This document shows positions 8,543 through 16,018 of a stretch of 64,000 bases of DNA, piece after piece. Source of the DNA: Cyclobacteriaceae bacterium (GTDB lineage: Bacteria > Bacteroidota > Bacteroidia > Cytophagales > Cyclobacteriaceae); NCBI GenBank assembly GCA_023151255.1, contig JAKLJG010000003.1, forward strand, positions 248,001-312,000. The letters run 5' to 3'. The notes under the pieces are model-generated. The model had not been told where the DNA came from. It worked only from the letters and a program-made list of their open reading frames with translations, and ran no database searches. How positions within the stretch are numbered: the first letter of the stretch is position 1; each line of letters opens with the position of its first letter. Both the position numbers and the translations under genes were made by a program.

Positions 8543-9352
8543 CTAGTTGTTTTCAGCGGTAAGCAGCAGGGGGTCCTGATTAAGCAGTTTGGTCAATACT
8601 TCATAAAGCGGAGGCAGGGCCGTTTTAAATTCCTGCGGGCGCTCAAAAAAGTTTTCAACGGCTACCGAAAAAAATTCATGTTCGTTGGTGCAGGCATAGG
8701 GCCTGAAGAAAAGCAACTCCGGATCGGCCTCATGACAGATGCGGTACGCATATGCATCAAACTTGTTGAGCAACTCCTCATCAAAAAACTGGTACTCATC
8801 ATTGCGAATCAGGTTTTCCAGTCGCAGGGCATGAGCCAGTTCGTGCAGGCCTACGTTAATGGCATCGGTAGGATGAACCAGGTAGCCGTCTACAAAACTT
8901 TTCCATGACAGTACAATCAGGTGATAGGCAGGGTTAACTTCCCCTTTATGAAAACGTTTGGTAATGGATGAATAGTAATTATCCGGGTAGATAACGATTC
9001 CTATAAAGTGTTGCAGGTAAATCCGGGGTAAGCCGAATGTGAGTTGTACGGCACAGGCGCTGATCATCACCTTCATCTCATCGGTTACGGTATCGAATTG
9101 GCGGGGGATCCATTTTTTCGACAGGATAAAGTAAAGTAGCTTTTGTTCGAACCGGTGCCGATTTTCGGAAGAAAGTTTTTGGTAGTATGGGAAATAGTTA
9201 TTGAGAATTTGCCGGTAAGAGCCCGGAAAAGGCAACAGGGCTGACCGCACAGGCGCAGCGACCCGGCCAGCGGCCTGGTATACCTGTTCTACCTGTGTGC
9301 GATAGTGATAGACGATGAAGAAAACACCAACCAGTATGATGACGGTAATCAT
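8543..9352 (-). CDS. MtfA-like (M90 family) zinc metallopeptidase with N-terminal membrane anchor
   Basis: The 269-residue protein has one N-terminal hydrophobic helix (residues 2-16) followed by a soluble domain. The zinc motif HELAH is at 170-174, and a downstream NEHEFFSVAVENFFERP segment places a likely third ligand at Glu226. This combination is the MtfA pattern (HExxH plus EFFA-like motif). E. coli MtfA is a cytosolic aminopeptidase acting on the glucose-repressor Mlc; Bacteroidota have no Mlc system I know of, so the substrate here is open. The membrane anchor differs from E. coli. It follows glyS by 9 bases on the same strand, so it is probably cotranscribed with it. Confidence 0.8.
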   Translation of the reverse strand: MITVIILVGVFFIVYHYRTQVEQVYQAAGRVAAPVRSALLPFPGSYRQILNNYFPYYQKLSSENRHRFEQKLLYFILSKKWIPRQFDTVTDEMKVMISACAVQLTFGLPRIYLQHFIGIVIYPDNYYSSITKRFHKGEVNPAYHLIVLSWKSFVDGYLVHPTDAINVGLHELAHALRLENLIRNDEYQFFDEELLNKFDAYAYRICHEADPELLFFRPYACTNEHEFFSVAVENFFERPQEFKTALPPLYEVLTKLLNQDPLLLTAENN

Positions 9353-9361
9353 CAGGTGTAG

Positions 9362-10918
9362 TTATATTCTTTTTAAGATGGTGTTAATGGAACATGCCCC
9401 GGTGAGTTTTGCTTTCAGCGAAGTTAGCGGAATCCGTTCCTGTTGCAGGGTATCCCGGTCGCGAATGGTAACGGTGTCGTCCTGCAAAGTCTGGTGGTCA
9501 ACGGTAATACAATAGGGTGTGCCGATGGCATCCTGCCTGCGGTACCTGCGGCCAATGGTGTCTTTGTCTTCATAGTAGCAACGCAGGTCAAATTTTAAGT
9601 TGTTCATAATAGCCTGTGCTTTTTCAGGCAGGCCGTCTTTTTTAACCAAAGGCAATACGGCTACTTTATTTGGAGCAAGTGCCGGAGGTATGCGCAGGAC
9701 TACGCGTTCTCCGCCTTCTTCGCCATCGCGTGTCACTTTTTCTTCTTTGTAAGCGGTTGACAGCACTGCCAGGAACATCCGGTCTAACCCTATGGAGGTT
9801 TCAACTACATAGGGAATAAAACTTTGATTGGCTTCAGGATCGAAATACTGTAATTTTTTGCCGGAATACTTTTCATGATTTTTTAAATCGAAATCGGTAC
9901 GTGAGTGGATGCCCTCCAGTTCTTTAAAGCCCATCGGGAAGTTAAACTGAATGTCGCAGGCGGCATTCGCGTAGTGGGCCAGGTTCAGGTGGTCGTGAAA
10001 GCGGTAGTTCTCATCACCGAGTCCGAGTGCCTTATGCCACCGCATCCGTTTTTCTTTCCAGAATTCATACCACTGCATCTCATCACCGGGCTTCACAAAA
10101 AACTGCATCTCCATTTGTTCAAACTCGCGCATGCGGAAGATGAATTGCCGGGCAATGATTTCGTTGCGGAAGGCTTTACCGATTTGTGCAATGCCGAACG
10201 GGATTTTCATGCGGCCGGTTTTTTGCACATTTAAAAAGTTTACAAAAATGCCCTGGGCGGTTTCGGGGCGCAGGTAAATTTTATTGGCCTCTTCGGCCAG
10301 CGATCCCATTTCGGTCGAGAACATCAGGTTGAACTGGCGCACGTCCGTCCAGTTGCGCGAACCCGAAACCGGGTCGGCAATTTCAAGGTCAAGAATAAGT
10401 TGTTTCAGTTCGGCCAGATCGGATTTTTCCATGGCCATCTTGAGCCGCTCGTTGTAAGCATCGGCTTTCTTCCGGTATTCTGATACCCTTGGGTTGGTGC
10501 TAACAAACAGCTGCCGGTCAAACGATTCTCCGAAGCGTTTCGCAGCTTTTTCAACTTCCTTTTCAATCTTCTCCTCCAGTTTGGCAATGCCATCCTCAAT
10601 CAGTGTATCGGCCCGGTAGCGCTTTTTAGAATCCTTGTTGTCAATAAGTGGATCGTTAAAAGCATCTACATGCCCCGAGGCTTTCCAGGTAGTGGGGTGC
10701 ATAAAAATGGCGGCATCAATGCCCACAATATTTTCATGCAGCATGGTCATGAACTTCCACCAGTACTCCTTGATGTTGTTTTTCAGTTCGGCTCCGTTCT
10801 GGCCGTAGTCATACACTGCACTCAGACCGTCATAAATTTCACTGGATGGAAAAATAAACCCATACTCTTTGGCGTGGGCGATTACATTTTTTAAAAGATT
10901 GTCCTCTTGGCTTGCCAT
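9362..10918 (-). CDS. glyS: Glycyl-tRNA synthetase, homodimeric class II type
   Basis: The 518-residue single-chain enzyme attaches glycine to tRNA-Gly. Class II features are visible: motif 2-like FRNEIIARQFIFRMREFEQMEMQ region around residues 250-275, the LRPETAQGIFVNF segment typical of alpha2-type GlyRS near residue 217, motif 3 around ETSIGLDRMFLAVL near residue 375, and an anticodon-binding domain at the C-terminus (VAVLPLVKKDGLPEKA onward). Length is slightly above the usual 460 of bacterial alpha2 enzymes and typical for Bacteroidota. TATATTTG at 10933-10926 ends 7 bases before the ATG, so the transcript is probably leaderless or nearly so. Confidence 0.95.
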   Translation of the reverse strand: MASQEDNLLKNVIAHAKEYGFIFPSSEIYDGLSAVYDYGQNGAELKNNIKEYWWKFMTMLHENIVGIDAAIFMHPTTWKASGHVDAFNDPLIDNKDSKKRYRADTLIEDGIAKLEEKIEKEVEKAAKRFGESFDRQLFVSTNPRVSEYRKKADAYNERLKMAMEKSDLAELKQLILDLEIADPVSGSRNWTDVRQFNLMFSTEMGSLAEEANKIYLRPETAQGIFVNFLNVQKTGRMKIPFGIAQIGKAFRNEIIARQFIFRMREFEQMEMQFFVKPGDEMQWYEFWKEKRMRWHKALGLGDENYRFHDHLNLAHYANAACDIQFNFPMGFKELEGIHSRTDFDLKNHEKYSGKKLQYFDPEANQSFIPYVVETSIGLDRMFLAVLSTAYKEEKVTRDGEEGGERVVLRIPPALAPNKVAVLPLVKKDGLPEKAQAIMNNLKFDLRCYYEDKDTIGRRYRRQDAIGTPYCITVDHQTLQDDTVTIRDRDTLQQERIPLTSLKAKLTGACSINTILKRI

Positions 10919-10925
10919 AAGGACG

Positions 10926-10933
10926 CAAATATA
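10926..10933 (-). promoter_or_regulatory. Putative -7 element TATATTTG abutting the glyS start
   Basis: The minus strand reads TATATTTG, then seven bases (CGTCCTT), then the ATG at 10918. If transcription starts 4-7 bases after the element as in other Bacteroidota promoters, the mRNA has 0-3 leader bases. No clear TTTG -33 box is seen. Confidence 0.5.
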
Positions 10934-10959
10934 AGACTTGGCCGAAGAACGACAGGCAG

Positions 10960-12258
10960 TTATCGCTCCATTTGCCGGATGGGTAAAATAACCGAAAAGG
11001 TGCTGCCCTGCCGGGGCACAGATTGGAGTTGTACCGATCCGGATAATTTGCCAACCGTCTCTTTTACGATGTACAAGCCAAGGCCCGAACCCTGCGATGA
11101 CTCATTGCCCCGGTAAAACATATCGAATACCCGCTTTTGAATTTCGGGGGCAATTCCCTGCCCGTTGTCTTCAACATGAAATGAAAAGGAGGTTGCAGTT
11201 ACTTGGTGATACAGCCGGATGTACCGCTGCTCTTTGCGATGGTCGTGATACCGGATGGCGTTGCTGAGCAGGTTGGTAAACACCACCCGAAGCCTTCGGG
11301 CATCGTTTTCAATAATTAACGATTCGGGCAATTCATTGATGAAACGAATCCCTAGTGCCTCGGTGCTGTACCGCAGCGATTCCCACACCTCGTTGGCCAG
11401 GCCATGAAGGTTTACAGAATCGTAAGCGATGTTCAGCCGGTTGTTACGCGAGTAATCGGTTATATCTTTAATGAAACCGTCCAGCGATTTAATACGAGTA
11501 TGCATCATGCCCAGGTAACTGCGAACTTCTTCAGGGTTGGAGTTATTCAGGGAAAGGTTTATCAGGCCAGTCACGGAGGCCAACGGGGCGCGCAGGTCAT
11601 GTGAAGTGCTGTACACAAACCGGTCCAGTTCTTCGTTGACTTTCTGTAACATGCGGTTGCTCTCGCGCAGTTCCTTACCATATTGGTAATTAATGCTGAT
11701 CATCAGGTAAACAGCAACCAGTGTGGATGGAAAGGCAAACGAAAAATTAATGGCAATGCTCATTTGAATCTCTTCCTCTGAGTAATTGCGATAAGGCAAC
11801 AGTGTAAAGTTCGTTCCGAACGAAATAGCAAAAAGAAGAAAGCTGAAGATGCCGAAGGCAAGTGCAATATTTCGCTGATTGTAGTTGAACACAGCAAAGG
11901 CACCAATGGCCACCGGAATGAAATATACAAACGCTCCGGTTGCGTTACTTTCACTCGAAGCAAGCAAAAAAACCAACACATTAAGTGTTGGAAACAAGAA
12001 GTAGTTGGCTACGCAGTGATCGCCAATCCGGTGAAGATAAATGGTTATGCCTAACAACCCCAGGGCACCAATATGCACGGGTAGTACCGTGTACACTTCA
12101 CAATAACTGTCAATGATCATGTAAAGCGAAATAACCAACATGGCCAGCAGGGTAAATTGCCCGGAGAGCATAACCTGGCGGTACTCGCTCCACGACTCGA
12201 TGTACGTGTTTTTACCAATAATGAAATTGCGGACGGCCCGTTTGATATTCTTTACCAT
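10960..12258 (-). CDS. Membrane sensor histidine kinase with 6-7 TM N-terminal sensor
   Basis: The 432-residue protein has about six to seven membrane helices in residues 33-190, a short coiled-coil linker (195-212), a HisKA domain with the H-box STSHDLRAPL (phospho-acceptor His220), and a HATPase domain with N-box NLLSNAIRYH and the G boxes DNGQGIAP and GSGLGLYIVKE. No PAS or receiver domain is present. The sensor resembles the 7TM-type membrane sensor of Bacteroidota kinases; its signal is unknown. No response regulator gene lies next to it, so it is an orphan kinase. TACTTTTG sits four bases upstream of the ATG, suggesting a leaderless mRNA. Confidence 0.9.
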   Translation of the reverse strand: MVKNIKRAVRNFIIGKNTYIESWSEYRQVMLSGQFTLLAMLVISLYMIIDSYCEVYTVLPVHIGALGLLGITIYLHRIGDHCVANYFLFPTLNVLVFLLASSESNATGAFVYFIPVAIGAFAVFNYNQRNIALAFGIFSFLLFAISFGTNFTLLPYRNYSEEEIQMSIAINFSFAFPSTLVAVYLMISINYQYGKELRESNRMLQKVNEELDRFVYSTSHDLRAPLASVTGLINLSLNNSNPEEVRSYLGMMHTRIKSLDGFIKDITDYSRNNRLNIAYDSVNLHGLANEVWESLRYSTEALGIRFINELPESLIIENDARRLRVVFTNLLSNAIRYHDHRKEQRYIRLYHQVTATSFSFHVEDNGQGIAPEIQKRVFDMFYRGNESSQGSGLGLYIVKETVGKLSGSVQLQSVPRQGSTFSVILPIRQMER

Positions 12259-12262
12259 GATG

Positions 12263-12270
12263 CAAAAGTA
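12263..12270 (-). promoter_or_regulatory. Putative -7 element TACTTTTG abutting the histidine kinase start
   Basis: The minus strand reads TACTTTTG, then CATC, then the ATG at 12258. The spacing leaves no room for a leader, so the mRNA would start at or within a base or two of the start codon. Confidence 0.5.
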
Positions 12271-12318
12271 TCAGGGTGTTTGATGTGGGATAAACGGTAT
12301 TTGGGCCGGATATAAGGG

Positions 12319-12374
12319 ATGCAAGGTTTTATGCAAGTTTTGCTAAAAACCGAAAATGCAGGTATGCAACCTGC
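12319..12374 (+). promoter_or_regulatory. Direct repeats and inverted repeat upstream of the Usp gene
   Basis: ATGCAAGGTTTT (12319-12330) and ATGCAAGTTTTG (12331-12342) are adjacent near-identical 12-mers, followed by the inverted repeat GCAGGT-ATGCA-ACCTGC (12358-12374). They lie 19-74 bases upstream of the putative -7 element (TTATTTTG, 12393-12400) of the Usp/antiporter operon, where activator or repressor sites are expected. No regulator can be named. Confidence 0.35.
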
Positions 12375-12407
12375 TTTCGAAGGTAAAAAGCCTTATTTTG
12401 TCAGTCT

Positions 12408-13271
12408 ATGAGGTCGGTTTTTAAACGCATTGGTCTGGCGGTTGCTTTTTCCCCGCGTATCGAAGCCCTGCTGGCCGAAGCAACCCGCCTTAAGCGGCTT
12501 TGGGGCTCTGAACTGGTGCTTATTCATATTGGTGAGGAAAAGGAGAGTGACAGTCAACGAATGATTGAGTTGATGCAGCGGGTTGGCCTTAATCAGGATG
12601 AAATGCGTATTTTCTGGGAGTCAGGCAAACCCGCAAAAACGATTCTGCAAGTATGCAAACGAGAAGGCATTGATTTGCTGATTGCCGGGGCCCTAAAAAA
12701 AGAAAATGTACTTCAGTTTTATCTCGGGTCCATCGCACGTAAAATTTTACGCAAAGCCGATTGCTCGGTGCTGATGCTTATTGAGCCATCTGTTGAAGAG
12801 AAAGGATTTAAAAATATTGTGGTAAATGCTGATGATGACAGCCCGTACATGATGCAGGCACTTCGCCTGGCATTTAAAATCGGTATGCTTGAAAAAGCAG
12901 CCTGGCTGCATATTGTGCGCAAGTTAAAACTGTACGGATTTCTTTCGGCTGCCGAACAATATTCAGAAAGAGAATACGAACTAAACCGGAACAGCCTTGT
13001 ACAATCCGAAATTGATGAGGTACAGCAACTCATCAGCGGCATTCCGCATGAAGGAATTAAAGTGAATATCAAGCTGGTTTCAGGTAAATCCGGTTTTGAG
13101 TTAACGCAATTTGCACAGCGTAAACATGCCGATTTGCTGGTAATCGGGGGCTCGCCCATGCGGCTTTCTATTCTCGATAGAGTTTTTCCCAACGACCTGG
13201 AGTATATTTTTTCTGACCTGCCCTGCAACATGCTGATTGTTCATCCCGGAAAGGAGGCGACACATGAATAA
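12408..13271 (+). CDS. Tandem-domain universal stress protein (UspA family)
   Basis: The 287-residue protein contains two Usp domains, about residues 1-128 and 135-285. The first ends with GSIARKILRKADCSVLMLIEP and the second with LEYIFSDLPCNMLIVHPG, each the typical last-strand pattern of the fold. The second domain carries GGSPMRLSILDRVF rather than the full ATP-binding G-2x-G-9x-G(S/T) motif, so nucleotide binding is uncertain. The antiporter gene overlaps its 3' end by 8 bases, so the protein probably acts with or regulates that transporter; Usp domains commonly accompany cation/proton antiporters. TTATTTTG ends seven bases upstream of the ATG, indicating little or no leader. Confidence 0.85.
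   Translation: MRSVFKRIGLAVAFSPRIEALLAEATRLKRLWGSELVLIHIGEEKESDSQRMIELMQRVGLNQDEMRIFWESGKPAKTILQVCKREGIDLLIAGALKKENVLQFYLGSIARKILRKADCSVLMLIEPSVEEKGFKNIVVNADDDSPYMMQALRLAFKIGMLEKAAWLHIVRKLKLYGFLSAAEQYSEREYELNRNSLVQSEIDEVQQLISGIPHEGIKVNIKLVSGKSGFELTQFAQRKHADLLVIGGSPMRLSILDRVFPNDLEYIFSDLPCNMLIVHPGKEATHE
13252..13257 (+). promoter_or_regulatory. Consensus Shine-Dalgarno AGGAGG for the antiporter start
   Basis: AGGAGG is placed 6 bases before ATG 13264. Strong Shine-Dalgarno sites are rare in Bacteroidota, so this one inside the end of the Usp coding region supports the chosen start over the upstream TTG at 13237 and suggests reinitiation coupling. Confidence 0.65.
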
Positions 13272-14502
13272 GCTTAATCAGATGGAAGTCATGGGCCTGT
13301 TGCTTCAGTTGGGCATTATGCTCATTGCCGGGCGGATTTTTGCCGAAGGAGCCAGAAAGTTTAAGCAACCGGCAGTAGTTGGCGAAATCCTGGCTGGTAT
13401 TATTCTGGGCCCCACCATTCTGGGCATGATTTCGCCTGAAAGTTTTCATGGGTTATTTCCATTGGGTAGTTCATCCATTGCCCTTGACGGATTTGTACAG
13501 GTGGCTGTGGTGATGCTGCTGTTCATTGCCGGGCTTGAAGTTGACCTGCACATTGTGTGGCAGCAGGGTAAACAGGCTATGTTTACCAGTTTGTTTGGCC
13601 TGCTTGTGCCGTTTTTTATAGGCTTTGCCTTTCCGTATTTATTCCCGGATTTCTTTGGTTATGCCGATGAAGGCAAACGACTGGCGTTTGCGCTGTTTAT
13701 GGGTACATCCATGGCCATAACCGCGTTGCCGGTTATTGCACGTATCCTCATGGATTTGAACATCTTCAAAACCCGTATGGGTATGCTTATTATTTCATCG
13801 GCTATGATCAATGATCTGATCGGCTGGCTTATTTTCTCGGTGGTGCTGGCCATGATCGGCAAGGGCCATCAAAACATCAGCATCTGGTACACCATAATGC
13901 TCACTGTGGGCTTTACGGCACTTATGCTCACCTTAGGTCGGGGCATTATTAACCGCACGTTGCCGTGGGTAAATAAACGACTGGCCTGGCCGGGCGGGTT
14001 GCTTTCGCTTTCGTTGGCTTTTTGTTTTATCGCTGCTGCTTTTACTGAGTACATCGGCATTCACGCTATTTTCGGGGCATTTATCCTGGGGGTTGCCCTG
14101 GGCGATTCGGAGCACATGAGTGAACGGGCCAAGGAAATTATTCACCAATTCATCAACAATATTTTTGCCCCGCTGTTTTTTGTGGCCATCGGGCTTAAGG
14201 TAAACTTCTTGCTCAACTTCGACCTTTGGTTAACGCTGGCCATTCTCATCATCGCGTTTGCAGGTAAAATCATCGGCAGTGGGTTGGGTTCCCGACTCGG
14301 TGGCTTTAAATGGAATGAATCGCTGGCGGCCGGTTTCGGCATGAATGCCCGGGGAGCCATGGAAATTATTCTTGGGTTGATTGCCCTTGAAAATGGGTTG
14401 ATCAATGAAAAGGTTTTTGTTTCGCTGGTTATTATGGCGCTGCTTACCAGTATTACCAGCGGGCCGCTGATGAAATGGAGTTTGAGCCGGAAGTGGAAGT
14501 AG
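13264..14502 (+). CDS. Cation/proton antiporter (CPA2, KefB/NhaS-like)
   Basis: The 412-residue protein has about 12 membrane helices with the Na_H_Exchanger layout: FKQPAVVGEILAGIILGP near residues 35-52, FIAGLEVDL near 88, GTSMAITALPVIARIL near 150 and INDLIGW near 180, where the ND pair is the likely ion-binding site. It probably exchanges Na+ or K+ for protons in the inner membrane. It lacks the RCK/TrkA-N nucleotide-binding tail of KefB. ATG 13264 is preferred because of the AGGAGG at 13252-13257. The gene overlaps the Usp gene upstream and stops 3 bases from the convergent SdpI-like gene. Confidence 0.88.
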   Translation: MNKLNQMEVMGLLLQLGIMLIAGRIFAEGARKFKQPAVVGEILAGIILGPTILGMISPESFHGLFPLGSSSIALDGFVQVAVVMLLFIAGLEVDLHIVWQQGKQAMFTSLFGLLVPFFIGFAFPYLFPDFFGYADEGKRLAFALFMGTSMAITALPVIARILMDLNIFKTRMGMLIISSAMINDLIGWLIFSVVLAMIGKGHQNISIWYTIMLTVGFTALMLTLGRGIINRTLPWVNKRLAWPGGLLSLSLAFCFIAAAFTEYIGIHAIFGAFILGVALGDSEHMSERAKEIIHQFINNIFAPLFFVAIGLKVNFLLNFDLWLTLAILIIAFAGKIIGSGLGSRLGGFKWNESLAAGFGMNARGAMEIILGLIALENGLINEKVFVSLVIMALLTSITSGPLMKWSLSRKWK

Positions 14503-14505
14503 GTA

Positions 14506-14841
14506 TCAGGTAAAACCTCTTTTCTTCAACTGAACTTCCGTCATAGGAATAACTGCAATTAAAGCTACCGACAAAAAGATGACCGATGCGATGATAGCTG
14601 ATTTAAAATTCATTAAGGAATGGGCGGTAATCTGAACCAGACAGGTTAACCCGGAAATAATAACCAGCGCAGTGCTGCTGTAACGGTTAGCAAAATCCCA
14701 AGCCTCCTGGCTGCGCATCGACCGGGGTGTACGGTAGCCGTACCAGTGGTTTATTTTCTTGGGAGGAAACTGTTTAAATAAAAATGCCAGCACCAGCATT
14801 AACGGTCCTACCGATAAGTGCATCCATAGTATATTATTCAT
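14506..14841 (-). CDS. SdpI family membrane protein
   Basis: The 111-residue protein has three to four hydrophobic segments and the family signature HWYGYRTPRSMRSQEAW at residues 32-48, where the G-x-RT and following W are characteristic of SdpI/YhfL proteins. In Bacillus SdpI gives immunity to the SDP toxin and sequesters its regulator, but most homologues have no known role and no toxin gene is nearby. It lies 5 bases downstream of mazG on the same strand, so the two are probably cotranscribed. Confidence 0.75.
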   Translation of the reverse strand: MNNILWMHLSVGPLMLVLAFLFKQFPPKKINHWYGYRTPRSMRSQEAWDFANRYSSTALVIISGLTCLVQITAHSLMNFKSAIIASVIFLSVALIAVIPMTEVQLKKRGFT

Positions 14842-14846
14842 GGTTA

Positions 14847-15659
14847 CTAAAGTGCTTTAGCCTTTTCCCAATATATATCCATCTCAGCCAACGTCATTTC
14901 ACCCAGTTTCTTTCCGTCTTTAGCCGATTCCCTTTCAAGATACTGAAATCGCTCAATGAATTTTTTGTTGGTCCGCTCCAACGCTTCTTCCGGATCGATA
15001 TTGATAAAGCGGGCATAGTTCACCAACGAAAAAAGTAAATCGCCAAACTCAGCCGTTGCTTTTTGTTTATTGATTTTTTCAGATTCTGCTGCGTTAAATT
15101 CCTTTTTGAATTCGCGCAACTCTTCTTCCACCTTTTCCCAAACCTGTTCCTTTTTTTCCCAGTCGAACCCAACGCCACGGGCTTTATCCTGTATGCGAAT
15201 GGCTTTTACCATAGCCGGTAACGATTTTGGCACGCCCTCTAATACCGACTTGTTGCCTCCTTTAAGTTTCAACTTCTCCCAATTGGCCTTTACGGTTTCT
15301 TCATCGGTAGCCACTACATCGCCATACACATGCGGGTGGCGTTCAATCAGTTTATCGCAGATGGCATTCAACACATCGGCTATATCAAAAGCGCCTTGTT
15401 CGGAAGCTATCCGCGCATAGAATATGTTGTGCAGCATTAAATCGCCCAATTCCTTTTTTATTTCCTCCAGGTTGCCGTCCAGAATAAAATCGGAAAGTTC
15501 ATAGGTTTCTTCAATGGTTAAATGGCGCAGGCTTTCCATCGTCTGTTTTTTGTCCCACGGACAGTTTTCGCGCAATTCATCCATTATGGTAAGCAACCTG
15601 TCAAACGCGTTCAGTTTGGCTTGGCGGTTTAAATCGGGTTTTACAGGTGGTTTTTTCAT
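14847..15659 (-). CDS. mazG: Nucleoside triphosphate pyrophosphohydrolase MazG
   Basis: The 270-residue enzyme hydrolyses NTPs or dNTPs to monophosphates and pyrophosphate, a house-cleaning role. Two MazG domains are visible: the N-terminal one includes LRENCPWDKKQTMESLRHLTIEETYE (about residues 31-56) and the C-terminal one centres on EEELREFKKEF (near 175-187) with KATAEFGDLLFSLVNYAR. The paired E-E-x-x-E helices bind magnesium. Length matches the two-domain E. coli-type protein. A start element resembling TACCTTGC (15707-15700, minus strand) overlaps the promoter of the divergent small gene. Confidence 0.93.
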   Translation of the reverse strand: MKKPPVKPDLNRQAKLNAFDRLLTIMDELRENCPWDKKQTMESLRHLTIEETYELSDFILDGNLEEIKKELGDLMLHNIFYARIASEQGAFDIADVLNAICDKLIERHPHVYGDVVATDEETVKANWEKLKLKGGNKSVLEGVPKSLPAMVKAIRIQDKARGVGFDWEKKEQVWEKVEEELREFKKEFNAAESEKINKQKATAEFGDLLFSLVNYARFINIDPEEALERTNKKFIERFQYLERESAKDGKKLGEMTLAEMDIYWEKAKAL

Positions 15660-15690
15660 GAATTTTGAACGTAATGGGCGTCAACCCTGT

Positions 15691-15698
15691 TATCTTTG
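15691..15698 (+). promoter_or_regulatory. Putative -7 element TATCTTTG for the small Cys-rich protein gene
   Basis: TATCTTTG matches TAnnTTTG and lies 40 bases upstream of the ATG at 15739. A TTTG at 15664-15667 could be the -33 box but at a longer than usual spacing of 23 bases. A minus-strand near match for mazG lies at 15700-15707. Confidence 0.4.
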
Positions 15699-15738
15699 CG
15701 CAAGGTAAAAAATCGCCCACGTATAGAAATATTTTCGC

Positions 15739-15975
15739 ATGACAGTTCTTTTCTTTTCTATTGGTATCCTCGCCCTTTTTTTTGTGCTGATGTCTGTACG
15801 GCTTTTTCTTGTAAAGGATGGCGAATTTAAAGGAACGTGTGCATCGCAAAGCCCTTGGCTGAACAAAGAAGGCGCCACCTGCGGGTATTGCGGCAAAACA
15901 CTAACCGCTACGGATACCGCCTGCGGGAATCCGGAAAGTAAAACCGAGCCGCTGCCGCAGGTGAACAAGAAGTAG
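15739..15975 (+). CDS. Small single-pass membrane protein with Cys motif (possibly NqrM-like)
   Basis: The 78-residue protein has one N-terminal membrane helix (residues 2-24) followed by a soluble segment with GTCAS, ATCGYCGK and TACGN, giving four cysteines in about 32 residues. This spacing suggests metal or iron-sulfur binding. It recalls NqrM (a small membrane protein with a Cys cluster that delivers iron to the Na+-translocating NADH:quinone reductase), but the match is by pattern only and no nqr genes are in the window. Similar small proteins occur in Cytophagales as unnamed membrane proteins. A cysteine desulfurase gene lies 1.5 kb downstream on the same strand, after glmM. Confidence 0.6.
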   Translation: MTVLFFSIGILALFFVLMSVRLFLVKDGEFKGTCASQSPWLNKEGATCGYCGKTLTATDTACGNPESKTEPLPQVNKK

Positions 15976-16018
15976 ATTCAGGTTTTTTCTATTTTTGAAT
16001 CAATCAATTCTTTGTTTT

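Noticed and set aside
12719-13231. 170-aa minus-strand ORF inside the Usp gene
   Set aside because: It is Ser/Arg/Cys-rich and complementary to clear Usp domains; it starts and ends with no promoter or family match.
15995-16018. TTG start of glmM at 15995
   Set aside because: Conserved homologues begin at the equivalent of GTG 16019; the eight extra residues are unsupported.
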